A DNA stretch of 21,342 bases, taken from positions 1-21,342 of IMG/VR virus record IMGVR_UViG_3300022752_000452; one strand, written 5' to 3'. This document shows positions 7,137 to 14,886 of the stretch, piece by piece (positions within the stretch are counted from its first letter, which is position 1; every line of letters starts with the position of its first letter). The notes beneath the pieces are model-generated. The model saw only the letters and a program-made list of their open reading frames with translations. It was not told the origin of the DNA and did no database searches. This stretch comes from a virus. Both the position numbers and the translations under genes were made by a program.

Positions 7137-7798
7137 AGCAAGCAATGGTAACGCAATCGTTTGGTGATGAGTGGAAGAACATTATTGATCTGACTAGGCC
7201 GAGGATGGAGGCGTACTGCAAACGCCATAGCTGTGACTTCATTCTGATCGACAAGCCTCTGACGCACCCAGCCCAATACTCCAAGTCTGCCATTGGAAAC
7301 ATTATGGCAACCAAGGGCTATGACCAAGTGACATTCGTTGACGCTGATGTTTTGATTGCAGCCGATTGCCCTAAGCTATCCGAGGACGCTGGCGTATTCT
7401 GCGCCTTTGACGAAGGAGCTTACTTGGATCGCAAGCCAGAGATGGTCAAGCTGGCTGGAGCTTTCGGCGGAATAATTGAGCCTAAGTTCTATGTCAACAC
7501 TGGCGTGTTCGTAGTCCATACCAAGGCCGTTGGTATCTTATCAATGCCACCCATTGGCCTGCACCCTAACCACTTCGCCGAGCAGACTTGGCTCAACGTG
7601 ATGGCGCACCTGTGGAATATACCACTCACCGAGCTTGATCCATCATTCAATTGCATGACCAGCGTGGAATCCCACTTTGGCTTGGACCGCTACAAGGATG
7701 CAATGATTATTCATTACGCTGGTCAATCAAACGATCTGGTTAAGTTAGCTAACCAGATTAAAGCTGACGAAGCAAAGCTGGTGGAGCTTGGTCGGTGA
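7133..7798 (+). CDS. GT-A-fold glycosyltransferase (GT8-like)
   Basis: A 221-residue single-domain enzyme. It has a nucleotide-sugar domain start (Met-Val-Thr-Gln-Ser-Phe-Gly), a Phe-Val-Asp70-Ala-Asp72 (DxD) metal and nucleotide-sugar motif, Asn122-Thr-Gly-Val-Phe-Val, and a Glu-Gln-Thr-Trp-Leu-Asn helix. A late His-Tyr-Ala-Gly near residue 193 completes the pattern. DxD, NTG, D/E-Q and a late HxxG are the order of GT8 and related GT-A enzymes. The acceptor is unknown. Candidates are modified phage DNA, a virion protein or a host surface glycan. The close 2OG oxygenase (8442) and methyltransferase (9596) make a hydroxylated or methylated acceptor worth considering. RBS GGAGGAGG lies just before the ATG; the stop overlaps the next start by GTGA. 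Confidence 0.75.
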   Translation: MKQAMVTQSFGDEWKNIIDLTRPRMEAYCKRHSCDFILIDKPLTHPAQYSKSAIGNIMATKGYDQVTFVDADVLIAADCPKLSEDAGVFCAFDEGAYLDRKPEMVKLAGAFGGIIEPKFYVNTGVFVVHTKAVGILSMPPIGLHPNHFAEQTWLNVMAHLWNIPLTELDPSFNCMTSVESHFGLDRYKDAMIIHYAGQSNDLVKLANQIKADEAKLVELGR

Positions 7799-8115
7799 GA
7801 TCCACGCAGTTATGTCGTGGAGACTACGATGACAGAGTGCAACAGTTGGCTGGAGAGGTTGCACTCCAAGCTATCCGTGACCTGCGGATGCTACGCAAAC
7901 GAGGGATGGTTAAGGGCATGAAGATCATTAAGGATCATCAAGGCGTGCCACTCAACGATGCGCTGGAGTATAAGAACTCGCACGAGGTACAGAAGCTATT
8001 GCGTGACTTTAAGACGGGCGTTGTCTCTTGGTGGTGCAGAGCAAGCGGGGTGCAGATCGATAACCGCACGTTGCTACGGAAGCTAAAGGAAAACGACTAT
8101 GCTCTGCCTACTTGA
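7795..8115 (+). CDS. Hypothetical protein (106 aa)
   Basis: A GTG start at 7795 sits in a GTGA overlap with the glycosyltransferase stop. The 106-residue product is basic and helical, with Leu-Arg-Met-Leu-Arg-Lys-Arg in the first half and a Val-Val-Ser-Trp-Trp-Cys-Arg-Ala-Ser-Gly-Val motif (about 77-87). It ends in an Arg-Lys-Leu-Lys-Glu-Asn tail. The basic helices suggest nucleic-acid binding, but I recognise no family. Its last 17 bases overlap the membrane-protein gene at 8099. Confidence 0.6.
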   Translation: MRSTQLCRGDYDDRVQQLAGEVALQAIRDLRMLRKRGMVKGMKIIKDHQGVPLNDALEYKNSHEVQKLLRDFKTGVVSWWCRASGVQIDNRTLLRKLKENDYALPT

Positions 8116-8245
8116 TCTTGCTGGAGTTGTTTGGGTAATCGGTTGGTTTGTGCTTTACAGTTCGCTGACTTTATCGGCAATCTACTGTGCGCTGTACATC
8201 ATCTTCAAGCTGATTGATTACATAAGAAAGGAATTGGACCTATGA
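8099..8245 (+). CDS. Small membrane protein (48 aa)
   Basis: A 48-residue ORF, overlapping the previous gene by 17 bases and the next by ATGA, with a good AAAGGA ribosome-binding site (about 8086-8091). Residues 7-36 are almost wholly hydrophobic (Ala-Gly-Val-Val-Trp-Val-Ile-Gly-Trp and Leu-Tyr-Ile-Ile-Phe), followed by a charged tail with Arg-Lys-Glu. It reads as one long or two short membrane helices with a cytoplasmic basic end. Phage proteins like this can be holins, superinfection-exclusion factors or membrane anchors. It lies far from the lysis genes, so a holin role is less likely. Confidence 0.6.
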   Translation: MLCLLDLAGVVWVIGWFVLYSSLTLSAIYCALYIIFKLIDYIRKELDL

Positions 8246-8445
8246 GGAAAAGAAAAGCTGGAAAGCATATTAAACTTCTAAAGGTTGAGGAGTACGATGC
8301 AGTCAAGATTACAGTCAATGTTGACGATGATCTGTACGAAGCTATGGCCGAGGCTGGCCGCCAGCATATTGTCAAAGACAAGAAGGCGTGCTTTGAGTAC
8401 GCGCTAAACCAAGCATTACTTGAGTTATCCAAGGAGATTAAATGA
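8242..8445 (+). CDS. Possible ribbon-helix-helix DNA-binding protein (67 aa)
   Basis: A 67-residue protein with a basic N terminus (Met-Arg-Lys-Arg-Lys-Ala-Gly-Lys), then one strand (Val-Lys-Ile-Thr-Val-Asn-Val-Asp). Two helices follow (about 31-42 and 48-64), separated by a short charged turn. One strand plus two helices at this length matches the MetJ/Arc fold used by phage regulators. The match is structural, not by a recognised motif. A regulatory role over the operon is an inference. ATGA overlaps at both ends; AAAGGA precedes the start. Confidence 0.5.
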   Translation: MRKRKAGKHIKLLKVEEYDAVKITVNVDDDLYEAMAEAGRQHIVKDKKACFEYALNQALLELSKEIK

Positions 8446-9014
8446 ACGAGTTCAAGCAGAAGGTATTAACCGCTTCAGTTGACCGCTATGTCCTAACTAG
8501 GACGCAGTGTGAGATGCTGCGCCAGGATGCTGAAGTGATCGGTATGAAGCGTGCGCCAGTGCTATCCAAGGATGGTGTGACCCGTACGGTATCGCGTACG
8601 CGAACCTGCTCATCGTGCTGGATACCTTTCGCAAAACATTACGAATGGATATACAATGTGATGCGAGAGATTACGGATGGCATCAATGCCGAGCAATGGC
8701 GTTTCGACATCCAAGGCATCCAACAGTTGCAGATTCTGCGATACCGCCCACTACAGAAGTTCTCTTGGCACTACGACACCTACACATCCGAAGCACCAGT
8801 TCGCAAGCTGACGGCTGTGGTGAACCTGTCTGCACCAGAGGAGTATATCGGAGGAGGATTGCAGGCTAAGGCTGACATGGTGAACACTCAGTTCATCCGC
8901 GAGCAGGGCGCAGGCTGCTGGTTTCCATCATACATAGAACATCGTGCGCGTGCGCCTATATGGGGTACACGCTGGGTGTTGGTAGCTTGGTTTACTGGAC
9001 CTGCTTGGAAATGA
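8442..9014 (+). CDS. 2OG-Fe(II) dioxygenase, prolyl-4-hydroxylase-like
   Basis: A 190-residue enzyme of the double-stranded beta-helix 2-oxoglutarate/Fe(II) oxygenase superfamily. The iron ligands are His110 and Asp112 (Trp-His-Tyr-Asp-Thr) and a distal His167 (Ile-Glu-His-Arg). Arg177 (Gly-Thr-Arg-Trp) is the expected 2-oxoglutarate carboxylate anchor. Leu-Thr-Ala-Val-Val-Asn-Leu-Ser and Gly-Gly-Gly-Leu fill the central strands. The pattern fits PKHD/P4H-type oxygenases, common in phages, better than TET/JBP enzymes. Substrate is unknown: protein residues are likely by family, a nucleic-acid base is possible. It sits between a glycosyltransferase and a cytosine methyltransferase. ATGA overlaps on both sides. 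Confidence 0.8.
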   Translation: MNEFKQKVLTASVDRYVLTRTQCEMLRQDAEVIGMKRAPVLSKDGVTRTVSRTRTCSSCWIPFAKHYEWIYNVMREITDGINAEQWRFDIQGIQQLQILRYRPLQKFSWHYDTYTSEAPVRKLTAVVNLSAPEEYIGGGLQAKADMVNTQFIREQGAGCWFPSYIEHRARAPIWGTRWVLVAWFTGPAWK

Positions 9015-9229
9015 TACAACTCAATCCAGAACTATGGATGATGACTCCAAAAGGTGAAGGATTGGCCTTCATCGTTACGGACTATGGGATGGATCATAAC
9101 AAGATATTCACGGTCATGCTGAACTCTGGCGAGATACTTGACTTTGACCTGCGAGATTGTCGCAGATGCGAGAACCCAAGCTTCGGGGTACAAGCACCAT
9201 CAGTGCCTAATCCCTATTACAACATATAA
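9011..9229 (+). CDS. Hypothetical protein (72 aa)
   Basis: I place the start at ATG 9011, where ATGA overlaps the oxygenase stop. A longer reading from 8960 would lie in another frame of the oxygenase gene. The 72-residue product looks like a small beta-barrel: Gly-Leu-Ala-Phe-Ile-Val-Thr-Asp-Tyr-Gly, then Lys-Ile-Phe-Thr-Val-Met-Leu, then Gly-Glu-Ile-Leu-Asp-Phe-Asp. This order is like small SH3-type phage proteins. It ends in a Pro-rich tail with Asn-Pro-Tyr-Tyr. Function unknown. Confidence 0.6.
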   Translation: MIQLNPELWMMTPKGEGLAFIVTDYGMDHNKIFTVMLNSGEILDFDLRDCRRCENPSFGVQAPSVPNPYYNI

Positions 9230-9241
9230 GGAGAATAGAAT

Positions 9242-9424
9242 ATGCTAGGTAAAGACGTATCAAAGAATATGCACGAGTTGGCGATGGATAATAAGAAGAA
9301 AGGCAAAGAGCGTGGTGCAGGCGGCAAGCCTCGCTCGCGTCAGCAGATGATTGCGATAGCACTCTCTGCTGCTGGGAAGAGCAACAAATCGCCTCGTAAG
9401 TTTAGGATGCGATCTGGTTCGTAA
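9242..9424 (+). CDS. Small basic phage protein (DUF6496-like, 60 aa)
   Basis: A 60-residue, Lys/Arg-rich protein with a strong AAGGAG leader. Its core reads Gly-Gly-Lys-Pro-Arg-Ser-Arg-Gln-Gln-Met-Ile-Ala-Ile-Ala-Leu-Ser-Ala-Ala-Gly-Lys-Ser. I recall a near-identical helix in DUF6496-type phage proteins, which are small, basic and of unknown function, perhaps DNA-binding. Its TAA overlaps the next ATG (TAATG). Confidence 0.6.
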   Translation: MLGKDVSKNMHELAMDNKKKGKERGAGGKPRSRQQMIAIALSAAGKSNKSPRKFRMRSGS

Positions 9425-9595
9425 TGCAAGTCGAGGCTAAAGATCGCCTCAAGTGGGCGCGCGAGATCCTTCTCATTGCACGCAATAAGCTTGCAGTTGA
9501 GAGGGATCGCGCGACTCATGGCCATGCAATTGATATGATCCAGATCATCACGATGGTGGATGCGGCTGCTTTGATTTGTAAGGAGATTATTGAAG

Positions 9596-9603
<8 letters not shown>
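9424..9603 (+). CDS. Small helical protein (59 aa)
   Basis: The reading frame runs from ATG 9424, inside TAATG with the preceding stop, to TGA 9601-9603. The 59-residue product is almost wholly helical: a basic first helix with Trp-Ala-Arg-Glu-Ile-Leu-Leu, a short Thr-His-Gly-His-Ala turn and a hydrophobic second helix. A helical hairpin of this size suggests a dimerising or protein-binding role. I do not recognise it. It overlaps the methyltransferase start by eight bases or more. Confidence 0.55.
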
Positions 9604-10447
<844 letters not shown>

Positions 10448-10460
10448 TGGAGGATACCAA

Positions 10461-11567
10461 ATGAAACTATGGACAAATAACACAAACGCAATTCACAAGG
10501 TCGATGACAATATGCTCTACCCGCGCACTACCTATGTACTGCCCGATGAGCTAACTGGACCAATCTGGGACGATTCAATCCCTTGCCCACACAAGATCAA
10601 GCCGTACTACAAGGGGCGCGCTGCTGGTGGGGCAACAGCCGTCTACCGCGCTGGTGCAATTGGTGACGCGATCATCGCTACTGCCTTCGTCAACTACTTG
10701 GTACAAGAGTCGGGTGGGGTTGTGGAGGTTTACGCTCCTGCTCGCAACCTGCCTCTCTACGCTGGGCTGGGTGCAAGGCTGTGGCCTTTGCCATCCTCGC
10801 TGGAGGCGTGGGATTCATTTGATGCACACTTGCCAACGGATGATTTGTTCAGCGGACAGGTTGGCAACACCAAGCTAGGCACTGGTCCTGGCAACTGCTA
10901 CCAGCGGATCTACGAGTGGATGGGTGTGTGGGATGAGAAGACGATGGCTAAGTATTGTAAGCCAGTTCTACATCTCATCGAGCCAGACCATGAAGAGTTG
11001 AAGGCGATGGGAAAGTGGCCGTTGCCAGACCCGTTCTTTGCTTACCATGTTTCTTCAAGCGGTCCGACCCGAACCTACCCGCCAACAATGGGGCAGGAGG
11101 CGGTGCTGGCGTTACTAGAGGCTTACCCCAAACATCACGCTGTTATCATCGGGCTGGATAACTCAAACAACTTTAAGGTGGATCATCCCAGGGTGATTGA
11201 CCTATTCAACTGCACAAAGGCTGTGCGCTCGCTGTTCCCGATTATAAGCGGGGCTGACTTCGTTGTTGCGCCAGATAGTTCAGTCAACCATATGGCTGCT
11301 GGGTTGGATACTCCGTGTGTGTCGTTGTGGGGTTCGTATTCCCCAGAAGACAGAATGACTTATTATAGTAAGAACGTATCGGTCTTCAAGCCCGACACCT
11401 GCCCACACGCGCCTTGCCGTCCTCACGCTGGGTTGCCGCAAGCGAAGTGTAAGGATGCGACCAACAAGACTCCCAAGACTCAATACTGGTGCAATGCTCT
11501 GCGGAATATAACAGCGCAGGATATTGTTGAAGCATCCAAAAAGGCAATAGAACTAGAAAACAAATAA
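10461..11567 (+). CDS. GT9-like (heptosyltransferase-type) glycosyltransferase
   Basis: A 368-residue GT-B-fold enzyme. I use ATG 10461 (GGAGG eight bases before it, ATGA overlap) instead of an upstream ATG at 10431. The N-terminal domain has Gly65-Ala-Ile-Gly-Asp69 followed by a helix, as in ADP-heptose:LPS heptosyltransferases. The C-terminal domain has Ala-Pro-Asp272-Ser-Ser-x-Asn-His277-Met-Ala-Ala-Gly and Val-Ser-Leu-Trp-Gly-Ser-Tyr, the nucleotide-sugar loop of GT9. A Cys-rich patch follows (about 313-352), which could bind a metal. In bacteria GT9 enzymes build the LPS core; in a phage the acceptor may be host LPS, a virion protein or DNA. Confidence 0.8.
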   Translation: MKLWTNNTNAIHKVDDNMLYPRTTYVLPDELTGPIWDDSIPCPHKIKPYYKGRAAGGATAVYRAGAIGDAIIATAFVNYLVQESGGVVEVYAPARNLPLYAGLGARLWPLPSSLEAWDSFDAHLPTDDLFSGQVGNTKLGTGPGNCYQRIYEWMGVWDEKTMAKYCKPVLHLIEPDHEELKAMGKWPLPDPFFAYHVSSSGPTRTYPPTMGQEAVLALLEAYPKHHAVIIGLDNSNNFKVDHPRVIDLFNCTKAVRSLFPIISGADFVVAPDSSVNHMAAGLDTPCVSLWGSYSPEDRMTYYSKNVSVFKPDTCPHAPCRPHAGLPQAKCKDATNKTPKTQYWCNALRNITAQDIVEASKKAIELENK

Positions 11568-11569
11568 CT

Positions 11570-11739
11570 AACTGGCGTTGTGGTATGCAAGGAGATCTTG
11601 CATCGGGCGTTTCCTCAGTGTGTCTACCCCTTGAATCAGAGCCAGTTTGAATTTTAATATGAACTTAATGTCCCGAATGGTACGCAAGGAGATCTTGCGG
11701 CTGTGTGCTACTAACCACATCTGAAACAAAGGGACATTA
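11570..11739 (+). ncRNA. Tandem stem-loop element, candidate structured RNA
   Basis: Two 22-bp near-identical repeats (11581-11602 and 11678-11699, 97 bp apart) each fold into a hairpin with the same GAGAT loop. Copy one has a 7-bp stem (ATGCAAG with CTTGCAT). Copy two has CGCAAG with CTTGCG, so a T-A pair has become C-G, a compensatory change. Each hairpin is enclosed by a longer-range inverted repeat: AACTGGC 11570-11576 with GCCAGTT 11641-11647, and TAATGTCCC 11666-11674 with GGGACATTA 11731-11739. Both domains also contain a GTGTG...CTAC string after the hairpin. The loops include GGAGA, like a Shine-Dalgarno core. Transcribed RNA, protein-binding site or endonuclease target are all possible. 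The 225-bp gap 11568-11792 holds nothing else clear. Confidence 0.45.
11631..11660 (+). promoter_or_regulatory. Possible promoter for the HNH/primase segment
   Basis: TTGAAT (11631-11636) and TAATAT (11655-11660) are spaced by 18 bases, a sigma70-like arrangement with four matches in each hexamer. Transcription would start near 11667, at the left arm of the second long inverted repeat, giving a structured leader to the HNH gene at 11793. Weak evidence. Confidence 0.3.
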
Positions 11740-11792
11740 CTTGCAAACAGAAATAGTAGTGATATAGAAGCAGGCAGAAAGGTTGGTAGCAA

Positions 11793-12299
11793 ATGACCGA
11801 TGAAGAAATCATTCGGTGGTTCAGAAGTGTTGATCCATCGACTAGCAGGCCGCAAAGCTATTCAGAGCTTGCGTCAATAAAAACCCCACAATTCATAAGC
11901 GACGATATTGATCGCGCCTATATAAGCGGAGCAATTGATTGCGCTGATATGTTCCTATCGATGTACAGAAAGGGATATATTAGGGTAACTGAAACGCATA
12001 ATGTTTTTATGCGATGGTTGCATTCAAGAAAGAAAACATCTTGGAACAAGATAGAAGATTGGCACGAACCCATATCAACCTGGACAAGCACAAGAAGAAA
12101 AGTCCTTGCCAGATGTAATAACAAATGCACGATTTGTGGCGCAGATGATAATTTGGAAATTCACCACAAGGTTGCTGTTGCAGATGGAGGAGCGATGGAT
12201 TTAGAAAACTTAACTACTGTGTGCTTCAAATGCCACAGGGAAAGGAAAGATGAAACTACCGACACGAACACAGCAATTCATAACAAACGGAGCGCATGA
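11793..12299 (+). CDS. HNH endonuclease
   Basis: A 168-residue protein with a helical N-terminal half and a C-terminal HNH domain. The domain has Cys112-x-x-Cys115, His124-His125 in the first strand, a Gly-Gly turn, Asn-Leu-Thr-Thr in the central part, and Cys-x-x-Cys-His near 143-147. The paired CxxC motifs form the structural zinc site and the double His the catalytic centre. Free-standing phage HNH enzymes are usually homing endonucleases or nicking enzymes helping packaging. The gene follows the structured gap and overlaps the primase-helicase start by 50 bases, so its end is constrained by the downstream gene. AAAGG precedes the ATG. Confidence 0.8.
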   Translation: MTDEEIIRWFRSVDPSTSRPQSYSELASIKTPQFISDDIDRAYISGAIDCADMFLSMYRKGYIRVTETHNVFMRWLHSRKKTSWNKIEDWHEPISTWTSTRRKVLARCNNKCTICGADDNLEIHHKVAVADGGAMDLENLTTVCFKCHRERKDETTDTNTAIHNKRSA

Positions 12300-14175
12300 G
12301 GGGCAACGCAACGAGGAGTTGTTCCTAGCCGCACAGCAATTGCGAGATGCTGGACTAGATGAATTTTCAGCAATCGACAAGCTGTATCCATCAGCTACCG
12401 CTTCTGGATTAAAGGAGCGAGAAATAGAGGCAGCGGTTAAGTCTGCGTACAGAAGATCGCCAAGACAACCGTTGAGCTTTAGCCCATTCAAAGCGAATGA
12501 ACCAATGAAGATAGACATTGCCCCTTGCCCAACCCCAAGCCATCACGCCGATGATGTAAGACGATTTCTGCTGACCGCATTTAATGAAGGCGATCGGGTT
12601 TGCATTGTCGGTGCCATTCATCAGGACGACTCAGAAAGGCCATCTGGTAAGGGAACAATAAAGACCCGCGAGGAGTGGCTAGATCAGTTTCATTCTGGAG
12701 TGGAGCTTCCAGACTCGTACGTTGGTGCGTATGTCTGCATCAATCCCTGTGGAGATTCGAGGAAGTCAGATGACGTTACAAGCTTTCGCCATGCCCTAAT
12801 TGAATTTGATAGCGGAACGATGGACGAGCAGTGGTCGATCATCAACGCGCTTGAGCTGCCTTGTTCGGTTGTGATTCATTCGGGATCGAGATCGGTTCAT
12901 GCTTGGGTAAAGGTAGATGCCAAGGACATCAAGGAGCATCAAGAGCGAGTTGCGTATCTGTACTCAAAGATGGCTCAGTTCGATATAGATCCGAAGAATA
13001 AGGATGCATCAAGATTATCAAGACTACCAGGTGCGCCGAGAAAGCTTGCTAATTCATATCAAGCACTACTAGCTACCAATACTGGACGTAGCGGGTGGAG
13101 CGAGTGGAAGGCACACATGGAGGCCATGAATCTCCCACAACAAACACCCTGGTCGGACATCCTTGGATTTAAGGCGGAGGATGACAACGATTGCTTACTT
13201 GGCAATCGATGGCTGTGCAAGGGTGGTAGTTGCGTTTGGGTCGGCGGATCTGGACTTGGTAAGTCAACGCTATGCCTTCAAGCCATGATGACTTGGGCGA
13301 TAGGTTTACCGTTCCTTGGCATAACCCCGAAGAAGCCTATGCGTAGCTTGCTTATCCAAGCCGAGAATGATCTTGGTGACGTTGCCGAGATGGCTCAAGG
13401 CGTACTACGACATCTGAAAGCCAAGCTGACATTGTCAGAGGAGCAGTCTGCGATGATGCTTGCCAATGTGATTATTGTCAGAGATTCAACAAAGACGGGG
13501 CCAGACTTCGCAAAGATGGCAGCCGCACTGATAGGAGTTTATAGACCTGACTTATGCTGGATTGACCCGCTTCTATCATTTATGGGTGGAGATGCCCTAG
13601 CTCAAGAGAACATGACGATGTTCCTGCGACACTGCCTAAATCCGATCAGTGTGGCGACTGGTGTGACGTGGATGGTAATGCATCACACCCCAAAGCCACC
13701 CAAGGAGGGGCAGCATTCACAAGTGCTGTATGACTTGGCATACGCTGGCATAGGGTCAAGCGAGCTTACCAACTGGGCAAGAGCCGTGGTGTACCTTCAG
13801 GCGGTTAAGGAAGGGCATTTTAAACTGTCGTTCCCGAAGCGCGGAGGCAGGGCTGCTATACCATGGCCTCAAGGGGATACTGATTTGCATGAAAGCAAGT
13901 ACGCGACTCATGTGTGGCTGCGACACGCAGAGGAATGGATGGCATGGGAGGAGTCAAATGGTCCAGAGAATAGAGGCAGGGGCAGACCAGAATTAACCAT
14001 AGAACAAGCCATTCCAGATTGGCCCAAAGGGCATGGTTATAACGATTGCATTGACCATATTATTGAGTCAACTGGATGCTCCAAGAGAAAGGCTCAAGAG
14101 TTATTTGCTTCCGCAAAAGCTGACGGAACTATCACCAAAAATGGTCAAGGCTGGGAGATCACACAGATTCCGTAA
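12250..14175 (+). CDS. Primase-helicase (prim-pol-like domain plus RecA-fold helicase)
   Basis: A 641-residue replication protein. N-terminal part: a helical region (1-75), then a primase-like domain with Ile184-Glu-Phe-Asp187, His210...His217-Ala-Trp and Asp252-Ala-Ser-Arg-Leu-Ser-Arg-Leu-Pro-Gly261. This is the acidic, His and Arg pattern of archaeo-eukaryotic-type phage primases. C-terminal part: a RepA/DnaB-like ATPase with Walker A Gly332-Gly-Ser-Gly-Leu-Gly-Lys338-Ser-Thr and Walker B Cys-Trp-Ile-Asp439. A Met-His-His-Thr-Pro stretch follows, as in RepA-type helicases. The last 60 residues look like a winged-helix fold. The candidate origin lies directly downstream. Such fusions lay primers and unwind DNA for phage replication. 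ATG 12250 lies inside the HNH gene; a later start would cut the helical part only. Confidence 0.8.
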   Translation: MKLPTRTQQFITNGAHEGQRNEELFLAAQQLRDAGLDEFSAIDKLYPSATASGLKEREIEAAVKSAYRRSPRQPLSFSPFKANEPMKIDIAPCPTPSHHADDVRRFLLTAFNEGDRVCIVGAIHQDDSERPSGKGTIKTREEWLDQFHSGVELPDSYVGAYVCINPCGDSRKSDDVTSFRHALIEFDSGTMDEQWSIINALELPCSVVIHSGSRSVHAWVKVDAKDIKEHQERVAYLYSKMAQFDIDPKNKDASRLSRLPGAPRKLANSYQALLATNTGRSGWSEWKAHMEAMNLPQQTPWSDILGFKAEDDNDCLLGNRWLCKGGSCVWVGGSGLGKSTLCLQAMMTWAIGLPFLGITPKKPMRSLLIQAENDLGDVAEMAQGVLRHLKAKLTLSEEQSAMMLANVIIVRDSTKTGPDFAKMAAALIGVYRPDLCWIDPLLSFMGGDALAQENMTMFLRHCLNPISVATGVTWMVMHHTPKPPKEGQHSQVLYDLAYAGIGSSELTNWARAVVYLQAVKEGHFKLSFPKRGGRAAIPWPQGDTDLHESKYATHVWLRHAEEWMAWEESNGPENRGRGRPELTIEQAIPDWPKGHGYNDCIDHIIESTGCSKRKAQELFASAKADGTITKNGQGWEITQIP

Positions 14176-14215
14176 GTCGTTGATAATGATTTTTGCATAA
14201 ATGCGACTTACGCAT
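14171..14215 (+). repeat. Inverted repeat over the primase-helicase stop, with an alternative stem
   Basis: CGTAAGTCG (14171-14179, including the TAA stop) and CGACTTACG (14204-14212) form a perfect 9-bp stem with a 24-base loop. ATGCG and CGCAT (14201-14215) can pair instead, using the same bases. Two exclusive stems suggest a terminator/antiterminator-like switch, but no U-tract follows. Confidence 0.4.
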
Positions 14216-14225
14216 AATTTAGTGA

Positions 14226-14360
14226 TACCGCAACAAATCGTCTGAAGTACCGCAAGTAATGGTCAGTTTGCCCGCTACCGCAACTACCGCAACAAATACC
14301 CCTTATAGGGGTATTTATGCGGTATTGCTGCGGCAGTTAGAAATCTTTTCTGCGGTAGTT
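14226..14360. other. Candidate iteron origin of replication
   Basis: TACCGCAA occurs four times in direct orientation (14226-14233, 14248-14255, 14276-14283, 14285-14292). The first and last extend to an identical 13-mer TACCGCAACAAAT. On the other side, TGCGGTA/TGCGGCA occur in inverted orientation at 14318, 14329 and 14351; the last gives a perfect 10-bp inverted match to 14282-14291. Between the two groups is a perfect hairpin (14294-14316). Closely spaced repeats of one motif in a noncoding segment just after the primase-helicase gene are typical of replication origins. A regulator-binding region is the alternative. Confidence 0.55.
14294..14316. repeat. Perfect 9-bp hairpin, TTATA loop
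   Basis: AAATACCCC (14294-14302) pairs with GGGGTATTT (14308-14316) around TTATA. An outer ACCGCA/TGCGGT pair extends it. The core CCCTTATAGGG recurs at 15922 and 15946 and, shortened, at 16177. Could be the central extrusion structure of the origin, or a terminator without a clear U-tract. Confidence 0.6.
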
Positions 14361-14438
14361 GGGTAGAAATGGGGTCGCATAATCTTGCGCAAGTGTTTTT
14401 GAAATTAAAACGGCCACTACACCTGCCAAGGAACGAAG

Positions 14439-14468
14439 TTGGTTATCAGGTGGTGGGTGTGGTACAAT
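14439..14468 (+). promoter_or_regulatory. Extended -10 promoter, possibly giving a leaderless mRNA
   Basis: TTGGTT (14439-14444), an 18-base spacer and TACAAT (14463-14468) preceded by TG-G, an extended -10. The ATG at 14475 falls seven bases after the hexamer, about where transcription would begin, and no Shine-Dalgarno sequence is visible. This suggests leaderless expression of the small gene at 14475. Confidence 0.4.
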
Positions 14469-14474
14469 CGTGAA

Positions 14475-14618
14475 ATGAACAACTCAAAGCCAGGTCTATA
14501 CGCCAACATTAACGCCCGTCGCAAGGCTGGCACTAGCCGTCCTAAATCTAAAAGCACCATCAGCCCCAAGGTGTGGCGCATGATGAAAGCCAAGAAGGGC
14601 GGGTTTGAACCACGATAG
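14475..14618 (+). CDS. Small basic conserved phage protein (47 aa)
   Basis: A 47-residue, strongly basic protein. Its start, Lys-Pro-Gly-Leu-Tyr-Ala-Asn-Ile-Asn-Ala-Arg-Arg-Lys-Ala-Gly, is a pattern I recall from many phage small proteins that sit near replication or packaging genes and have no known function. The high Lys/Arg content suggests nucleic-acid contact. It begins right after the extended -10 promoter, so it may be the first gene of a new transcript. Its end overlaps the next ORF if that starts at TTG 14605. Confidence 0.65.
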   Translation: MNNSKPGLYANINARRKAGTSRPKSKSTISPKVWRMMKAKKGGFEPR

Positions 14619-14886
14619 AGAGCAACTGAAGGTGGCACACAAGTTTATTGCCCTCCTCCAGCGTGAGAATGCACAGTTGCATGGCGTGTTACGTTTGCTA
14701 GGCCAATTGGTTGATGATATGAATGCCAACTGCTCCTATGAAGTCTTCGAAGTACAGTGGAATAGCCTTACCGAGCAGGTCAAGAGGCTGTCAGGGTTCT
14801 TTGAAAGCCACCAGAAGGCACTACAGTCGCTTCAGGACTCGATCCCTGACGTTTGGGACCAAGATGAGGTAGATGATGAATCCTAG
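14605..14886 (+). CDS. Coiled-coil hypothetical protein
   Basis: Up to 93 residues. The start is uncertain: TTG 14605 overlaps the previous gene, while GTG 14632 follows its stop with GAGAG nine bases before it and would give 84 residues. The product is almost all helix with heptad-like Leu/Val spacing (Leu-Leu-Gln-Arg-Glu-Asn-Ala-Gln-Leu, Leu-Arg-Leu-Leu-Gly-Gln-Leu-Val) and a very acidic end. A scaffold or adaptor role is conceivable; no family is recognised. Its stop overlaps the next gene by 14 bases. Confidence 0.55.
   Translation: MNHDREQLKVAHKFIALLQRENAQLHGVLRLLGQLVDDMNANCSYEVFEVQWNSLTEQVKRLSGFFESHQKALQSLQDSIPDVWDQDEVDDES

Noticed and set aside
11568-11855. Minus-strand ORF of 95 codons (or 50 from the ATG at 11720)
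   Set aside because: No ribosome-binding site, it lies opposite to the GT9/HNH gene direction and overlaps the HNH start. The DNA repeats fall in different frames of it, so coding does not explain them. Kept only as a weak alternative.
11568-12299. Group I intron carrying the HNH gene
   Set aside because: No interrupted host gene: the GT9 gene ends normally and the primase-helicase is complete. No conserved P7/core pairing could be identified.
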